DNA of 64,000 nucleotides, taken from an uncultured Alphaproteobacteria bacterium (GTDB taxonomy: Bacteria; Pseudomonadota; Alphaproteobacteria; Rhizobiales; Aestuariivirgaceae). The number at the start of each line of letters is the position of its first letter. Within the stretch, counting starts at the first letter, position 1. Both the position numbers and the translations under genes were made by a program. The stretch covers positions 186,001 to 250,000 of the forward strand of contig CAMFKI010000003.1 in assembly GCA_945957365.1 (NCBI GenBank), in the 5' to 3' direction. Below, piece by piece: positions 34,691-43,863 of the stretch. The notes beneath the pieces were generated by a model. That model was not told where the DNA came from. It did no database searches and saw only the letters and a program-made list of their open reading frames with translations.

Positions 34691-35791
34691 TTACGGACGC
34701 TCGTCCTCGCGCGCCCTGGCCATGCCGCGCGACAGGGGGCCTGTGGCGCGGATCAGCAGGCGCTGGATTTCATTCTGCTGGGTCTGCTGGCCCTGCGCCC
34801 ACTGGCGCACGATCTTCTGCTCCTCGCGCATCTGCGACACGAGGCCGGCAACAGCATCGGCCAGCTGCTCGATCGAGTCGGCGTCGGCCCGCGGCGGGGG
34901 CGCCGCGGCGGGACCCATCACCGGGGGGCTGAGGGTCACGGGCTTCTGGTTGTCGATCGTGTAGGTCAGCTTCTCGACGGCGCGCTGCAGCGCCTGGATC
35001 TCGGCGCGCAGCAGCTGCGGCGCGATCGAGGCCTGGGTGGCGCCCTGCACCGCCAGCTCAGCACCGGAGCCGGCCGCGACGTCGGTGATCGACGACAGCC
35101 AGTCCTCGAGGTCGATGTAGAAGCGGTTCTGCGCCTGGGCCGCCTTGAGGTCGAGGAAGCCGAGGATCAGCGAACCCGAAAGGCCGAGCAGCGAGGACGA
35201 GAACGACAGGCCCATGCCCTGCAGCGGCGCCTGCAGGCCGCGCTTCAGCTGGTCGAACAGCGTTGCCGACTGGGTGGAGCTCACGTCGAGGCCCTCGATG
35301 GCGCCGCCGATCGATCGCACCGTCTCGAGCAGGCCCCAGAAGGTGCCGAGCAGGCCGAGGAAGATCAGCAGCCCGACGAGATAGCGCGACAGGTCGCGCG
35401 ATTCATCGAGACGGGAGGCAAGCGAGTCCAGCACCGAGCGCATGGTGAGGGGCGACAGGGTGGCATCCTGCTGCCGGTTCTTGAGCAGGAAGGCCATCGG
35501 CGCCAGAAGGCCGGGCGGGCTCGCGCCGTCGTCCTGGCCGCCCTCGCGGAAGCGGTTGACCCAGTTCACCTCGCGGAACAGCCGCACCACCATGCGGAAG
35601 GAATGGAACATGCCGAACACCAGCGTGCCGACGATCACGCCGTTCAGCGACGGGTTGGCCATGAAGGCCTGCACCAGCCCCGGCAGCATCACCACCACGA
35701 GGATGCCCACAAGGAGGATGAACACCGTCATGTGCACGAGATAAACCCGTGGCGGATCAAGGGGTTGGGTCGACGAAGGTTCAGCCATCAT
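34691..35791 (-). CDS. MotA/TolQ/ExbB-like proton channel protein
   Basis: 366 residues. Transmembrane helices at about 18-60 (HMTVFILLVGILVVVMLPG and NGVIVGTLVFGMFHSF) and 135-215 (YLVGLLIFLGLLGTFWGLL and LQGMGLSFSSSLLGLSGSL), the last two being the ExbB/MotA channel pair with the GTFWGL motif. The last 150 residues are cytoplasmic, with Pro/Ala-rich linker and a helical tail (QMREEQKIVRQWAQGQQTQQ). It would energise the OmpA/MotB-like partner encoded right after it. Either ATG 35791 or 35788 could be the start. Confidence 0.85.
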   Translation of the reverse strand: MMAEPSSTQPLDPPRVYLVHMTVFILLVGILVVVMLPGLVQAFMANPSLNGVIVGTLVFGMFHSFRMVVRLFREVNWVNRFREGGQDDGASPPGLLAPMAFLLKNRQQDATLSPLTMRSVLDSLASRLDESRDLSRYLVGLLIFLGLLGTFWGLLETVRSIGGAIEGLDVSSTQSATLFDQLKRGLQAPLQGMGLSFSSSLLGLSGSLILGFLDLKAAQAQNRFYIDLEDWLSSITDVAAGSGAELAVQGATQASIAPQLLRAEIQALQRAVEKLTYTIDNQKPVTLSPPVMGPAAAPPPRADADSIEQLADAVAGLVSQMREEQKIVRQWAQGQQTQQNEIQRLLIRATGPLSRGMARAREDERP

Positions 35792-36032
35792 ATGGTTCCG
35801 GCGCGTTGCGCGGTTGGTTTGCCGTCAAATCTAGACGATTGCGTGGCCCGGGGGGAGGTCATTTCCACGGAGCCGTTTTCGCCGACCCTCCCCATCCGTC
35901 CGCGGGCCGGAGTTCACGTCCAGCCTCCGGCAGCCTTGAAGGGGATTTCGGGAGAATGCACTCTTGTACCCTATCGAGCGCGCGCTGTCAAGGATTTTAT
36001 TCCAAGGCGGAGGGACGCAGGCCGGCGCGGCC

Positions 36033-37427
36033 TCAGTCCATCGACTTGTTGACCTCTTCCGTCATCTTCTTGGCGTCGCCGAACAGCATCATGGTGTTGT
36101 CGCGCCAGAACAGCGGGTTGTCGACGCCGGCATAGCCCGACGACATGCCGCGCTTGATGAACATCACCGTCTTGGCCTTCCACACCTCGAGCACCGGCAT
36201 GCCGTAGATCGGCGACTGCGGGTCGTCCTTGGCGGAGGGATTGGTCACGTCATTGGCGCCGATGACGAAGGCGACGTCGGCCTGGCCGAAGTCGGAGTTG
36301 ATGTCCTCGAGCTCGAACACCTCGTCGTAAGGAACGTTGGCTTCCGCCAGCAGCACGTTCATGTGGCCGGGCATGCGGCCGGCCACCGGGTGGATGGCAT
36401 ATTTGACCGAGACGCCCTCCTTCTTCAGGTGGTCCGCCATCTCGCGCAATGCATGCTGCGCCTGCGCCACCGCCATGCCATAGCCCGGCACGATGATGAC
36501 CGAGGCGGCGTTCTTCATGATGAAGGCCGCATCCTCCGCCGAGCCCTGCTTCACGGGCTTGGCCTCGCCCTTGGCGGCAGGACCGGCACTCTCGCCGCCG
36601 AAGCCGCCGAGGATCACCGAGATGAAGGAGCGGTTCATGCCCTTGCACATGATGTAGGACAGGATCGCACCCGATGAACCGACCAGCGCGCCGGTGATGA
36701 TGAGTGCCGTGTTGTGCAGCGTGAAGCCGATGCCCGCCGCCGCCCAGCCCGAGTAGGAGTTGAGCATCGAGACGACGACCGGCATGTCGGCGCCGCCGAT
36801 CGGGATGATCAGCAGGAAGCCCAGCGCCAGCGAGATCAGGATGATCGCCCAGAACCACAGCCACATCGGGTTCATGAAGAACAGCGCGATGCACAGGACG
36901 AGGGCTGCGCCCAGCGCGATGTTGATGGCGTGCCGCGCCGGCAGCATGATGGGCGCGCCCGACATGCGGCCGTCGAGCTTCAGGAAGGCGATGATCGAGC
37001 CCGTGAAGGTGATGGCGCCGATGGCGGCACCGAGGCTCATCTCGATGCGCGAGATCTTCTGGATCATGCCGTCGACCACGATGTGGAAGGCTTCCGGCGC
37101 ATAGAAGGCCGCGAGCGCCACGAACACCGCGGCGAGGCCGACGAGCGAGTGGAAGGCCGCGACCAGCTGCGGCATCGCGGTCATGGCGATCTTCTTCGCC
37201 GCCGTGCCGCCGATGACGGCGCCGATGCCGAGGCCCAGCAGCACGAGAATGATGACCAGCGGCGAGAGCTGCATGGTGGCGAGCGTGGTGAGGATGGCGA
37301 TCGCCATGCCCACCATGCCGTAGGTGTTGCCCTGGCGCGAGGTCGCGGGGGACGACAAGCCGCGCAGCGCCATGATGAACAGCGCGCCGGAGACGAGGTA
37401 GAGAAGGGCTGCGAAATTGGCCGACAT
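36033..37427 (-). CDS. pntB: NAD(P) transhydrogenase subunit beta
   Basis: 464 residues. Couples proton entry to hydride transfer from NADH to NADP+. The N-terminal two thirds are transmembrane (about nine helices); the C-terminal third is the NADP-binding domain III, with VIIVPGYGMAVAQAQHA, the AIHPVAGRMPGHMNVLLAEA segment and FVIGANDVTNPSA. The start at 37427 (MSANFAALLY) matches family N-termini. Last gene of the operon coxIV-like - pntAA - pntAB - pntB. Confidence 0.95.
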   Translation of the reverse strand: MSANFAALLYLVSGALFIMALRGLSSPATSRQGNTYGMVGMAIAILTTLATMQLSPLVIILVLLGLGIGAVIGGTAAKKIAMTAMPQLVAAFHSLVGLAAVFVALAAFYAPEAFHIVVDGMIQKISRIEMSLGAAIGAITFTGSIIAFLKLDGRMSGAPIMLPARHAINIALGAALVLCIALFFMNPMWLWFWAIILISLALGFLLIIPIGGADMPVVVSMLNSYSGWAAAGIGFTLHNTALIITGALVGSSGAILSYIMCKGMNRSFISVILGGFGGESAGPAAKGEAKPVKQGSAEDAAFIMKNAASVIIVPGYGMAVAQAQHALREMADHLKKEGVSVKYAIHPVAGRMPGHMNVLLAEANVPYDEVFELEDINSDFGQADVAFVIGANDVTNPSAKDDPQSPIYGMPVLEVWKAKTVMFIKRGMSSGYAGVDNPLFWRDNTMMLFGDAKKMTEEVNKSMD

Positions 37428-37431
37428 GCGC

Positions 37432-37737
37432 CTACTTGTCCTTCTTCTTGTACATGGCGAGCATGCGGCTGGTGACCATGAAGCCACCGAAGATGTTGAT
37501 GGAGGCGAGGATCAGCGCGAGGAAGCCGAAGATCATCGCCACCACCGAGCCCGAGGCCAGCGCGCCGACGCCCACCGCGAGGATGGCGCCGACCACGATC
37601 ACCGACGAGATGGCGTTGGTGACGCTCATCAGCGGCGTGTGCAGGGCGGGCGTGACGTTCCACACCACGTAGTAGCCCACGAACACCGCCAGCACGAAGA
37701 TGCCGAACAGCGAGACAAACGGATCGATCGCTTCCAT
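37432..37737 (-). CDS. pntAB: NAD(P) transhydrogenase subunit alpha part 2
   Basis: 101 residues with three to four transmembrane helices ([55 protein letters not shown]), forming the membrane part of the split alpha subunit. The [18 protein letters not shown] motif near the end is characteristic. ATG 37737 is preferred over the GTG before it because GGAG lies seven bases upstream. Four bases separate it from pntB. Confidence 0.94.
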   Translation of the reverse strand: MEAIDPFVSLFGIFVLAVFVGYYVVWNVTPALHTPLMSVTNAISSVIVVGAILAVGVGALASGSVVAMIFGFLALILASINIFGGFMVTSRMLAMYKKKDK

Positions 37738-37753
37738 CACTTGGCTCCGAACA

Positions 37754-38863
37754 TCACTTGGAAGTAAACATGGGGTGCACCAGCGCGCCGTCCTTGGCGA
37801 TCATGGTGCCCTTGATGCATTCATCGGCGTCGTCGATCTTGAGCCCGCCATCCTTGATCATCAGGTCGAGGAAGTTCGAAAGGTTCTTGGCGAAGAGCGG
37901 CGAGGCGTTGCCGGCGAGCTTGCCGGCGAGGTTCACCGTGCCGACGATCTTCACCCCCTTGTGCTCGACGATCTGGTCGGGCTTCGACAGCGGGCAGTTG
38001 CCGCCGCGCTCGACCGCGAGGTCGACGATGATCGAGCCGGGCTTCATGCTGTCGACCATCTCCTCGGTGATGAGGACGGGCGCCGGACGGCCCGGGATCA
38101 GCGCGGTGGTGATGATCACGTCCTGCGTCTTCATATGGTTTGCGACGAGGGCCGCCTGCTTGGCCTTGTCCTCGGTCGAGAGCTCCTTGGCATAGCCTCC
38201 GCTCGTCGCCGCATCGGCGATGTCGGCATAGACGAACTTGGCGCCAAGGCTCTTCACCTGCTCTTCCGTCGCCTTGCGCACGTCGGTGGCGGACACGATG
38301 GCGCCCAACCGGCGCGCCGTGGCGATGGCCTGGAGTCCCGCGACGCCCACGCCCATGATGAAAACCTTGGCGGCGGGCACGGTGCCGGCGGCGGTCATCA
38401 TCATCGGAAAGGCGCGGGTGAAGTGGAAGGCGGCGTCGACCACCGCCTTGTAGCCGGCGAGATTGGCCTGCGAGGACAGGATGTCCATCGACTGGGCGCG
38501 GCTGATGCGCGGCATCAGTTCCATGGCGAAGGCGGTGACGCCCGAGGCCGCGATGGCGTCCAGGCCGGCCTTGTCCCCATAAGGTTCGAGGCCCCCGATG
38601 AGGAGGGCCCCGCGCTTCAGTGTGGAGAGGAGTTCGCCCGAGGGGCGGCGCACCGTGAGCACGACGTCCGCATCGCCGGCGACCGCGGGCACGATCTTCG
38701 CGCCCGCCGCGGCGAAGGCCTCGTCCGGGATCGACGCGCCAGTCCCGGCGCCGGCCTGGACGATGACCTCGGCCCCCTTCTTGATGAAGGCCTTGACCGT
38801 GTCGGGGCTGGCCGCAACGCGGCTCTCCCCGGCTTGAGTTTCCGTGGGAACCGCGATTTTCAT
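37754..38863 (-). CDS. pntAA: NAD(P) transhydrogenase subunit alpha part 1 (NAD-binding)
   Basis: 369 residues, soluble domain [21 protein letters not shown] at the N-terminus, the [20 protein letters not shown] segment, the Rossmann motif [21 protein letters not shown], and [14 protein letters not shown] are all diagnostic and distinguish it from alanine dehydrogenase. The frame is open further upstream but overlaps the CoxIV-like gene and lacks homology, so ATG 38863 is used. Ten bases after the CoxIV-like stop. Confidence 0.95.
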   Translation of the reverse strand: MKIAVPTETQAGESRVAASPDTVKAFIKKGAEVIVQAGAGTGASIPDEAFAAAGAKIVPAVAGDADVVLTVRRPSGELLSTLKRGALLIGGLEPYGDKAGLDAIAASGVTAFAMELMPRISRAQSMDILSSQANLAGYKAVVDAAFHFTRAFPMMMTAAGTVPAAKVFIMGVGVAGLQAIATARRLGAIVSATDVRKATEEQVKSLGAKFVYADIADAATSGGYAKELSTEDKAKQAALVANHMKTQDVIITTALIPGRPAPVLITEEMVDSMKPGSIIVDLAVERGGNCPLSKPDQIVEHKGVKIVGTVNLAGKLAGNASPLFAKNLSNFLDLMIKDGGLKIDDADECIKGTMIAKDGALVHPMFTSK

Positions 38864-38873
38864 GGGCGCGCCG

Positions 38874-39164
38874 TCAGCTGACCATGAAGGCCGTGAACAG
38901 GCCGAAGATCGCCAGCCAGCCCATTGCCAGGTACCAGTTGTTGCCGGCCCGGAGGTCGACGACCAGCGCGATGACGCCGACGATGAGGCCGGCAAAGCCG
39001 ATCAGCACATTGCCGTGGTCGATGAAGGCGAAGGCACAGAGCGCCACCAGCACGTAGCAGCACATGATGGTGAGCACGATGGCGCCCTTGAGGAAGCCGG
39101 CATAGGTGTTGTGCGCCTGATCGTAATCCATCGCGCTCGACGTGTGCGTGCCGTGATCGGCCAT
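38874..39164 (-). CDS. aa3-type cytochrome c oxidase subunit IV-like membrane protein
   Basis: 96 residues. The N-terminus MADHGTHTSSAMDYDQAHNTY is the signature of bacterial aa3-type oxidase subunit IV, followed by a first membrane helix (GAIVLTIMCCYVLVALCAFAF). Unlike the classical one-helix subunit of about 50 residues, it has two more hydrophobic stretches (VLIGFAGLIVGVIALVVDL and YLAMGWLAIFGLFTAFM). It leads the pnt operon, an order seen in other Rhizobiales. Whether it joins an oxidase or the transhydrogenase is not known from sequence. Confidence 0.82.
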   Translation of the reverse strand: MADHGTHTSSAMDYDQAHNTYAGFLKGAIVLTIMCCYVLVALCAFAFIDHGNVLIGFAGLIVGVIALVVDLRAGNNWYLAMGWLAIFGLFTAFMVS

Positions 39165-39259
39165 TGAGTCCCCCAAAAATCCTGAAATTCGGTCCTGGGG
39201 CTTTTGTAGCCACTCCCGTCCAAGGCTGCAAGCGGCGCGGAATTCCGCGCGGCGATCCG

Positions 39260-39793
39260 TCACGCGAGCCGGGCGAGGTCTTCCAGGTTGCTGAAAACAT
39301 AAAGCGATTCCGGCAGCTCGTGGCCGTCCCAGCGATAGGTTTCGGCGCGCGCAAAGCGTGCCCCCACCCCCTGATAAAAGGCTACAGCCGGGGTGTTTTC
39401 CGTCAGCACGCCCACCGACAGCGCGCGCCCGCCCCCGGCGAGCCATTGCGCCGCCGCACGGGCGAGCAGCCCGCGCCCGATCCCCTGCCGGTGGTGGCGG
39501 CGCAGCACGTAGAGCGCAAAGACGTGCCCGTCGGCGCCCTCGACGAAGGCGTCCCCCGGCCTCCCCGCGCGGATGAAGCCCGCCGCCGCCCCTGCCCGCT
39601 CGGCAAGGAAGGTCACCATGCCCTCGACCGCGAGATAGCCGCTCCACCGGGCGATGCGGTCGTCCACGTCCACGTTGTCGAGCACGCTGTCGGGAACGAT
39701 CCCGCGATAGGCCTCGCGCCAGCTCGCCACATGCAGCCGCGCGATCGCCTCGGCATCGGCGACGGTGGGGATGCGATAGGTAATCTCGGTCAC
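39260..39793 (-). CDS. GNAT family N-acetyltransferase
   Basis: 177 residues. The N-terminal IPTVADAEAIARLHVASWREAYRG spans the typical GNAT entry (split here at residue 6-29). Motif A is FALYVLRRHHRQGIGRGLL with R-x-x-G-I-G-R-G, and motif B is NTPAVAFYQGVGAR. The GTG at 39793 is taken as start because upstream in-frame codons lie inside a DNA repeat (family E) and only translate repeat sequence. Acceptor unknown; some relatives modify ribosomal proteins or antibiotics. Confidence 0.83.
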   Translation of the reverse strand: MTEITYRIPTVADAEAIARLHVASWREAYRGIVPDSVLDNVDVDDRIARWSGYLAVEGMVTFLAERAGAAAGFIRAGRPGDAFVEGADGHVFALYVLRRHHRQGIGRGLLARAAAQWLAGGGRALSVGVLTENTPAVAFYQGVGARFARAETYRWDGHELPESLYVFSNLEDLARLA

Positions 39794-39812
39794 GGTCTGC
39801 CGTCCTTCGATG

Positions 39813-39928
39813 TCCCCCTCCCCCTTGTGGGGAGGGGTAGGGGTGGGGGTCGTGCCGCGTGACGGCTGCTGAACCGGGAGCCGCGCCATCACCCCCCACC
39901 CCCGCCCCTCCCCACAAGGGGAGGGGAG
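39813..39928. repeat. Dispersed palindromic repeat, family E (CCCTCCCC type)
   Basis: CCCCCTCCCCCTTGTGGGG...AGGGGTAGGGGTGGGGGT on the left and ACCCCCACCCCCGCCCC...TCCCCACAAGGGGAGGGG on the right form a long inverted repeat around a 50-base centre. The same element is embedded in each unit of the tandem repeat at 49382-50010. It separates pepF from the GNAT gene. Confidence 0.85.
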
Positions 39929-39934
39929 TTTGAG

Positions 39935-41713
39935 CTACATCTTCTCCAGCTCGTCGATCATGCCGGAGATCACCGAGAGACCCTTGTCCCAGAACTTCGG
40001 ATCGGCCGCATCGAGGCCGAAGGGCCGCAGCAGGTCGGAGTGGTGCTTGGTGCCTCCGGCCTTCAGCATCTCGAAATACTTGTCCTGGAAGCCCTGCTCG
40101 CTCTCGCGGTAGCGGGCATAGAGCGAGTTCACCAGGCAGTCGCCGAAGGCATAGGCATAGACATAGAAGGGCGAGTGGATGAAGTGCGGGATATAGGTCC
40201 AGAAGGTCTCGTAGCCCTCGCCGAACTTGATCGCATCGCCGAGGCTCTCGTGCTGCACCGACATCCAGATGGCGTTGATCTGTTCCGGCGTCAGTTCGCC
40301 CTCTTTCCGCGCCTCGTGCACCTTGCGCTCGAAGCTGTAGAAGGCGATCTGGCGCACCACCGTGTTGATCATGTCCTCGACCTTGGAGGCGAGCAGGATC
40401 TTGCGCTTCTTCGGGTCGGTGGTCTTGGCCAGCATGGCCTGGAAGGTCAGCATCTCGCCGAAGACGCTTGCCGTTTCCGCCAGCGTCAGCGGGGTCGATG
40501 CCATCAGCGCGCCCTGCTTTGCCGCCAGCACCTGGTGCACGCCATGGCCCAGCTCATGCGCCAGCGTCATCACGTCGCGCGTCTTGCCGAGGTAGTTCAG
40601 CAGCACGTAAGGGTGCGCCGACGGCACGGTGGGATGCGCGAAGGCCCCCGGCGCCTTGCCGGGCCGCGACGGCGCGTCGATCCAGCGCTTGTCGAAGAAG
40701 CCCTGCGCGATCGCCTTCATCTCGGGCGCGAATTGTCCGTAGGCGGAGAGAACCATCTCCTGCGCTTCCGTCCACGGCACCTCGCGGGTGTCCTCGGCAG
40801 GGAGCGGCGCATTGCGGTCCCAGTGCATCAGCTGGTCCTTGCCCAGCCACTTCGCCTTCATGCGGTAATAGCGGTGCGAGATCTTCTCGTAATTGCGCCT
40901 GACGGATTCGACCAGCGCCGCCACCACCTCCGGCTCCACGCGGTTCGACAGATGCCGCGCGTCGGAAATGTCCTTGAAGCCGCGCCAGCGGTCGGAAATC
41001 TCCTTGTCCTTGGCGAGCGTGTTGGTGATGAGCGTGAACAGCTTCACGTTCGCACCGAAGGTTTTCGCCAGCGCGTCGGAGCCCTTCTTGCGCACCGCCT
41101 CGTCCGGGCTCTGCATCATGTTGAGTGTGGGCTCGAGGGTCAGCTTCTCTCCATCGACCTCGAAGCGCAGCCCTGCCATGGTCTCGTCGAACAGCCGGTT
41201 GAAGGCGGAGGACGAGGTCTGGGACTTCTCGAGGAACAGCTCCTCCAGCTTGTCGTCGAGCTGGTAGGGTTTCTCCATGCGGAGGTTGTCGATCCACGGC
41301 TTGTAGTGCGCGAGTGCCGGAACCTTCATGGCCTCGGCCAGGGCCTTGTCGTCGATGCGGTTCAGTTCGAGCTCGAAGAACAGCAGCAGCGTCGAGATTT
41401 CGGTGAGCCTGGCGGAGACATCGCCATAGAACTTGCCGCGCTGCGAGTCCGTCGTGTCGCCCACGTAATAGAGCTGCGCGTAGGAGCCGGTGCGGCCGAG
41501 CAAGTCCGACAGCGCCTCGTAGTCCTTCAGCGCCGCCGCGAGCCCCTCGCCCGGCAGCGTTGCCAGCTTGCCGCGGTATTTTTCCGCGAAGGCCTTTGCC
41601 AGCTCCTCGCCCTTCTTCATGTCGGCGGCGAATTTCGGATCCTCGGGCGCGGCATAGAGGTCGGCGAGGTTCCATTCGGGAAGCGGTCCGAGCGTCTGGG
41701 CGGTGGCGGTCAT
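39935..41713 (-). CDS. pepF: M3 family oligoendopeptidase F
   Basis: 592-residue cytoplasmic zinc peptidase degrading oligopeptides. The active site HELGHGVHQVLAAKQG (HExxH-equivalent HELGH) is at about residue 385, with the downstream Glu in ASVFGEMLTFQ. The N-terminal helical oligopeptidase domain (EWNLADLYAAPEDPKF) matches PepF. The start at 41713 gives the standard family length. It ends just before the family E repeat. Confidence 0.93.
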   Translation of the reverse strand: MTATAQTLGPLPEWNLADLYAAPEDPKFAADMKKGEELAKAFAEKYRGKLATLPGEGLAAALKDYEALSDLLGRTGSYAQLYYVGDTTDSQRGKFYGDVSARLTEISTLLLFFELELNRIDDKALAEAMKVPALAHYKPWIDNLRMEKPYQLDDKLEELFLEKSQTSSSAFNRLFDETMAGLRFEVDGEKLTLEPTLNMMQSPDEAVRKKGSDALAKTFGANVKLFTLITNTLAKDKEISDRWRGFKDISDARHLSNRVEPEVVAALVESVRRNYEKISHRYYRMKAKWLGKDQLMHWDRNAPLPAEDTREVPWTEAQEMVLSAYGQFAPEMKAIAQGFFDKRWIDAPSRPGKAPGAFAHPTVPSAHPYVLLNYLGKTRDVMTLAHELGHGVHQVLAAKQGALMASTPLTLAETASVFGEMLTFQAMLAKTTDPKKRKILLASKVEDMINTVVRQIAFYSFERKVHEARKEGELTPEQINAIWMSVQHESLGDAIKFGEGYETFWTYIPHFIHSPFYVYAYAFGDCLVNSLYARYRESEQGFQDKYFEMLKAGGTKHHSDLLRPFGLDAADPKFWDKGLSVISGMIDELEKM

Positions 41714-41841
41714 GAGGCGTCCTTCGCAAAGCGTGAACGGCTGATATGGCGCAGCGAATGAGCTTCGGCAACCCGGGGGCAGATGAATTTGATGTCATCC
41801 TGCCGCCATCAGAGAAGGCCACCTTGTCTTGCATCACGAGA

Positions 41842-41934
41842 TCTCACCTTGCCCCGGCTCGACCGGGGCACCCTTTCCCGTGGCCCCGAAAGGATGCGCG
41901 GATCAAGTCCGCGCAAGGTGAGTTTGGCGCGAGG
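41842..41934. repeat. Dispersed palindromic repeat, family B, copy 2
   Basis: Starts TCTCACCTTGCCCCGGCT-CGACCGGGGCACCC and ends GCGCGGATCAAGTCCGCG-CAAGGTGAG, so CTCACCTTG..CAAGGTGAG pair and inner GC-rich arms fold separately. Related to 16152-16236. Lies between pepF and the P-type ATPase stop. Confidence 0.8.
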
Positions 41935-41939
41935 CCGCC

Positions 41940-43790
41940 TTACCGCAGCGCCCGCAGCGCGTTCAGGATCACCGCGACGTCGATTGCCTCCTGCAGCAGC
42001 GCGCCTTCCACCACCGTGATGTAGCCGAACGCCGCCGCCAGCATCGCGGCGAAGGACAGGCCCAGCCCCGCCAGCACGCTCTGCACCGCGATGGCGCGCG
42101 CCCGGCGGGCGGCCGACAATCCCTCGGCAAGGCGCGTGAGATCATCGACCAGCAGCACGGCGTCCGCGGATTCGGTGGCCGCGGCCGACCCGGTGGCCCC
42201 CATCGAGATGCCGACGTCCGCCACCGCGAGGGCAGGCGCATCGTTCACCCCGTCGCCCACCATCAGGGTCACGCCCGACCTCCGCTCGGCGACCACGATC
42301 GACACTTTCTGCTCGGGCTTCAGCCCGCCGCGCAGCAGGTCGAGGCCCAGCCCTTCGCCGATCCTGTCCACCACCGCCTGTGAATCGCCCGAGGCGAGAA
42401 CGATCCTCTCGATGCCGGCCTGCCGCAACCGCTCCAGCGCCAGCGGCGTTTCCGGCCGCACCGCATCGGCGAGCAGCAGATGGCCTGCGAGACGGCCTGA
42501 AATCGCCAGCGCCGCCAGCGCCGTGCCGGCCTCGCGCTGGGGCCGGGGCAAAACTGGAAGTCCCAGACGGCGCGCCACGAAGTCATGCCCGCCCACGATC
42601 ACGCTGTGGCCGTCGACCCTGCCTTCCAGCCCCTCGCCCGCCGTCTCGTGCACTTCCTGCGGAGAGGACAGCGCCAGTCCCCGTGCCTGCGCGGCGGCGA
42701 CGATGGAGGCCGCCGTCACATGCGCCGAGGCCTGCTCGAGCGAGGCGGCGATGCGCAGCATCTCGTCTGGTTCCCAGCGCGCGGCGGGAATGATGCCCGC
42801 CAGTTCGGCACGCCCCCTGGTCAACGTGCCGGTCTTGTCGATCACCAGGTTCACGGCGCGCGCCATGGTTTCCAGCACCGGGCCACCCTTCATCAGCACG
42901 CCGCGCCGCGCCGCCTTGCCCATGCCCGCGATGATGGCCACCGGCACGGCGAGGATCAGCGGACACGGCGTGGCCGAGACCAGCACCGCCAGCATGCGGA
43001 TGTGGTTGCCCGTCAGAAACCAGGTGGCCCCCGCCAGCCCGACGGTGACCACGAGGAACACCAGCGCATAGCGGTCGGCCAGCCGCACCATCGGCGCCTT
43101 GGCCGCCTGGGCGGCCTGCACCAGGCGCACGATGCCGGCATAGGCGCTCTCGGCGGCGGGCTTGCTCGCCTCCATGTCGAAGGCGGCGTCGAGCGAGCCT
43201 GCGCCCGATTGCACGTCCTGGCCCTCTGCGCGTTTCACGGGCACCGATTCGCCGGTCAGCGCCGCCATGTCGAGCAACGCGCGGCCATTGGTGACCCGGC
43301 CGTCCACCGGCACGACGTCGCCCTGGCGGATCAGCAGGAGGTCGCCCGGGCGGATCGCATCGATGGCCACCTCCTCGAGGTGACCATCGTCATAGCGCAG
43401 CGCCGTCTTGGGCGCCCGCGCCAGCAGCGCCTTCATGTCGGCCCGCGCCCGGTTGGCGGCATAGTCCTCGAGCAGCTGGCCGCCGGCATACATCAGCGCC
43501 ACCACGCCCGCCGCCAGCGTCTCGCCGAACAGCAGCGCCGCGGAAATCGACAGGCCCGCCACGATGTCGAGCCCGATCTCGCCGGCAAGGAGCGAGGTGA
43601 CGATGTCGACGAGCAGAACCGCCAGAACCGCGGCTGCGGCGAGGCCGAAGATCCAGCCCTGGAAGGCTCCGAGCCCCGCGAAGGGCACGAGCAGGCCGCC
43701 GGCGAGGCCGGCGCTGGCAATGATGAACAGGATGATGCGGATCGGGCTCAGAACATCGCCTCCCGGTTGTGCAGTTTGCCGCCTGTGCAT
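41940..43790 (-). CDS. Heavy-metal P1B-type ATPase without HMA domain
   Basis: 616 residues. Phosphorylation motif DKTGTLT, actuator TGES, and GDGVNDAPALA are intact. The transmembrane metal motif reads SATPCPLILAVPVA, a TPC form rather than CPC. No N-terminal heavy-metal-associated domain is present. The nucleotide-domain HP dipeptide, normal in P1B ATPases (SxHPLA), reads ASAHVTAAS, so proline is replaced by valine. Exports (or imports) a soft or transition metal across the inner membrane; specificity cannot be assigned. Divergent from the TacA-like gene. Confidence 0.87.
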   Translation of the reverse strand: MHRRQTAQPGGDVLSPIRIILFIIASAGLAGGLLVPFAGLGAFQGWIFGLAAAAVLAVLLVDIVTSLLAGEIGLDIVAGLSISAALLFGETLAAGVVALMYAGGQLLEDYAANRARADMKALLARAPKTALRYDDGHLEEVAIDAIRPGDLLLIRQGDVVPVDGRVTNGRALLDMAALTGESVPVKRAEGQDVQSGAGSLDAAFDMEASKPAAESAYAGIVRLVQAAQAAKAPMVRLADRYALVFLVVTVGLAGATWFLTGNHIRMLAVLVSATPCPLILAVPVAIIAGMGKAARRGVLMKGGPVLETMARAVNLVIDKTGTLTRGRAELAGIIPAARWEPDEMLRIAASLEQASAHVTAASIVAAAQARGLALSSPQEVHETAGEGLEGRVDGHSVIVGGHDFVARRLGLPVLPRPQREAGTALAALAISGRLAGHLLLADAVRPETPLALERLRQAGIERIVLASGDSQAVVDRIGEGLGLDLLRGGLKPEQKVSIVVAERRSGVTLMVGDGVNDAPALAVADVGISMGATGSAAATESADAVLLVDDLTRLAEGLSAARRARAIAVQSVLAGLGLSFAAMLAAAFGYITVVEGALLQEAIDVAVILNALRALR

Positions 43791-43863
43791 TGCGGCGCCA
43801 TGACGGAGATCAAAAACGGCCTTTGTTCAAACGATTGCGAGTGTCTCCAAACGTGGCTCTTCA

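Noticed and set aside
33659..35791. Zorya-type defence (ZorA/ZorB-like motor pair)
   Set aside because: No ZorC, ZorD or ZorE-like nuclease or helicase gene nearby; neighbours are core metabolism (pnt operon) and an ABC exporter.
35792..36032. Gene or RNA in the 241-bp gap between the MotA-like gene and pntB
   Set aside because: No ORF with a ribosome site and no hairpin with T-tract; it probably only holds the promoter of the MotA-like operon.
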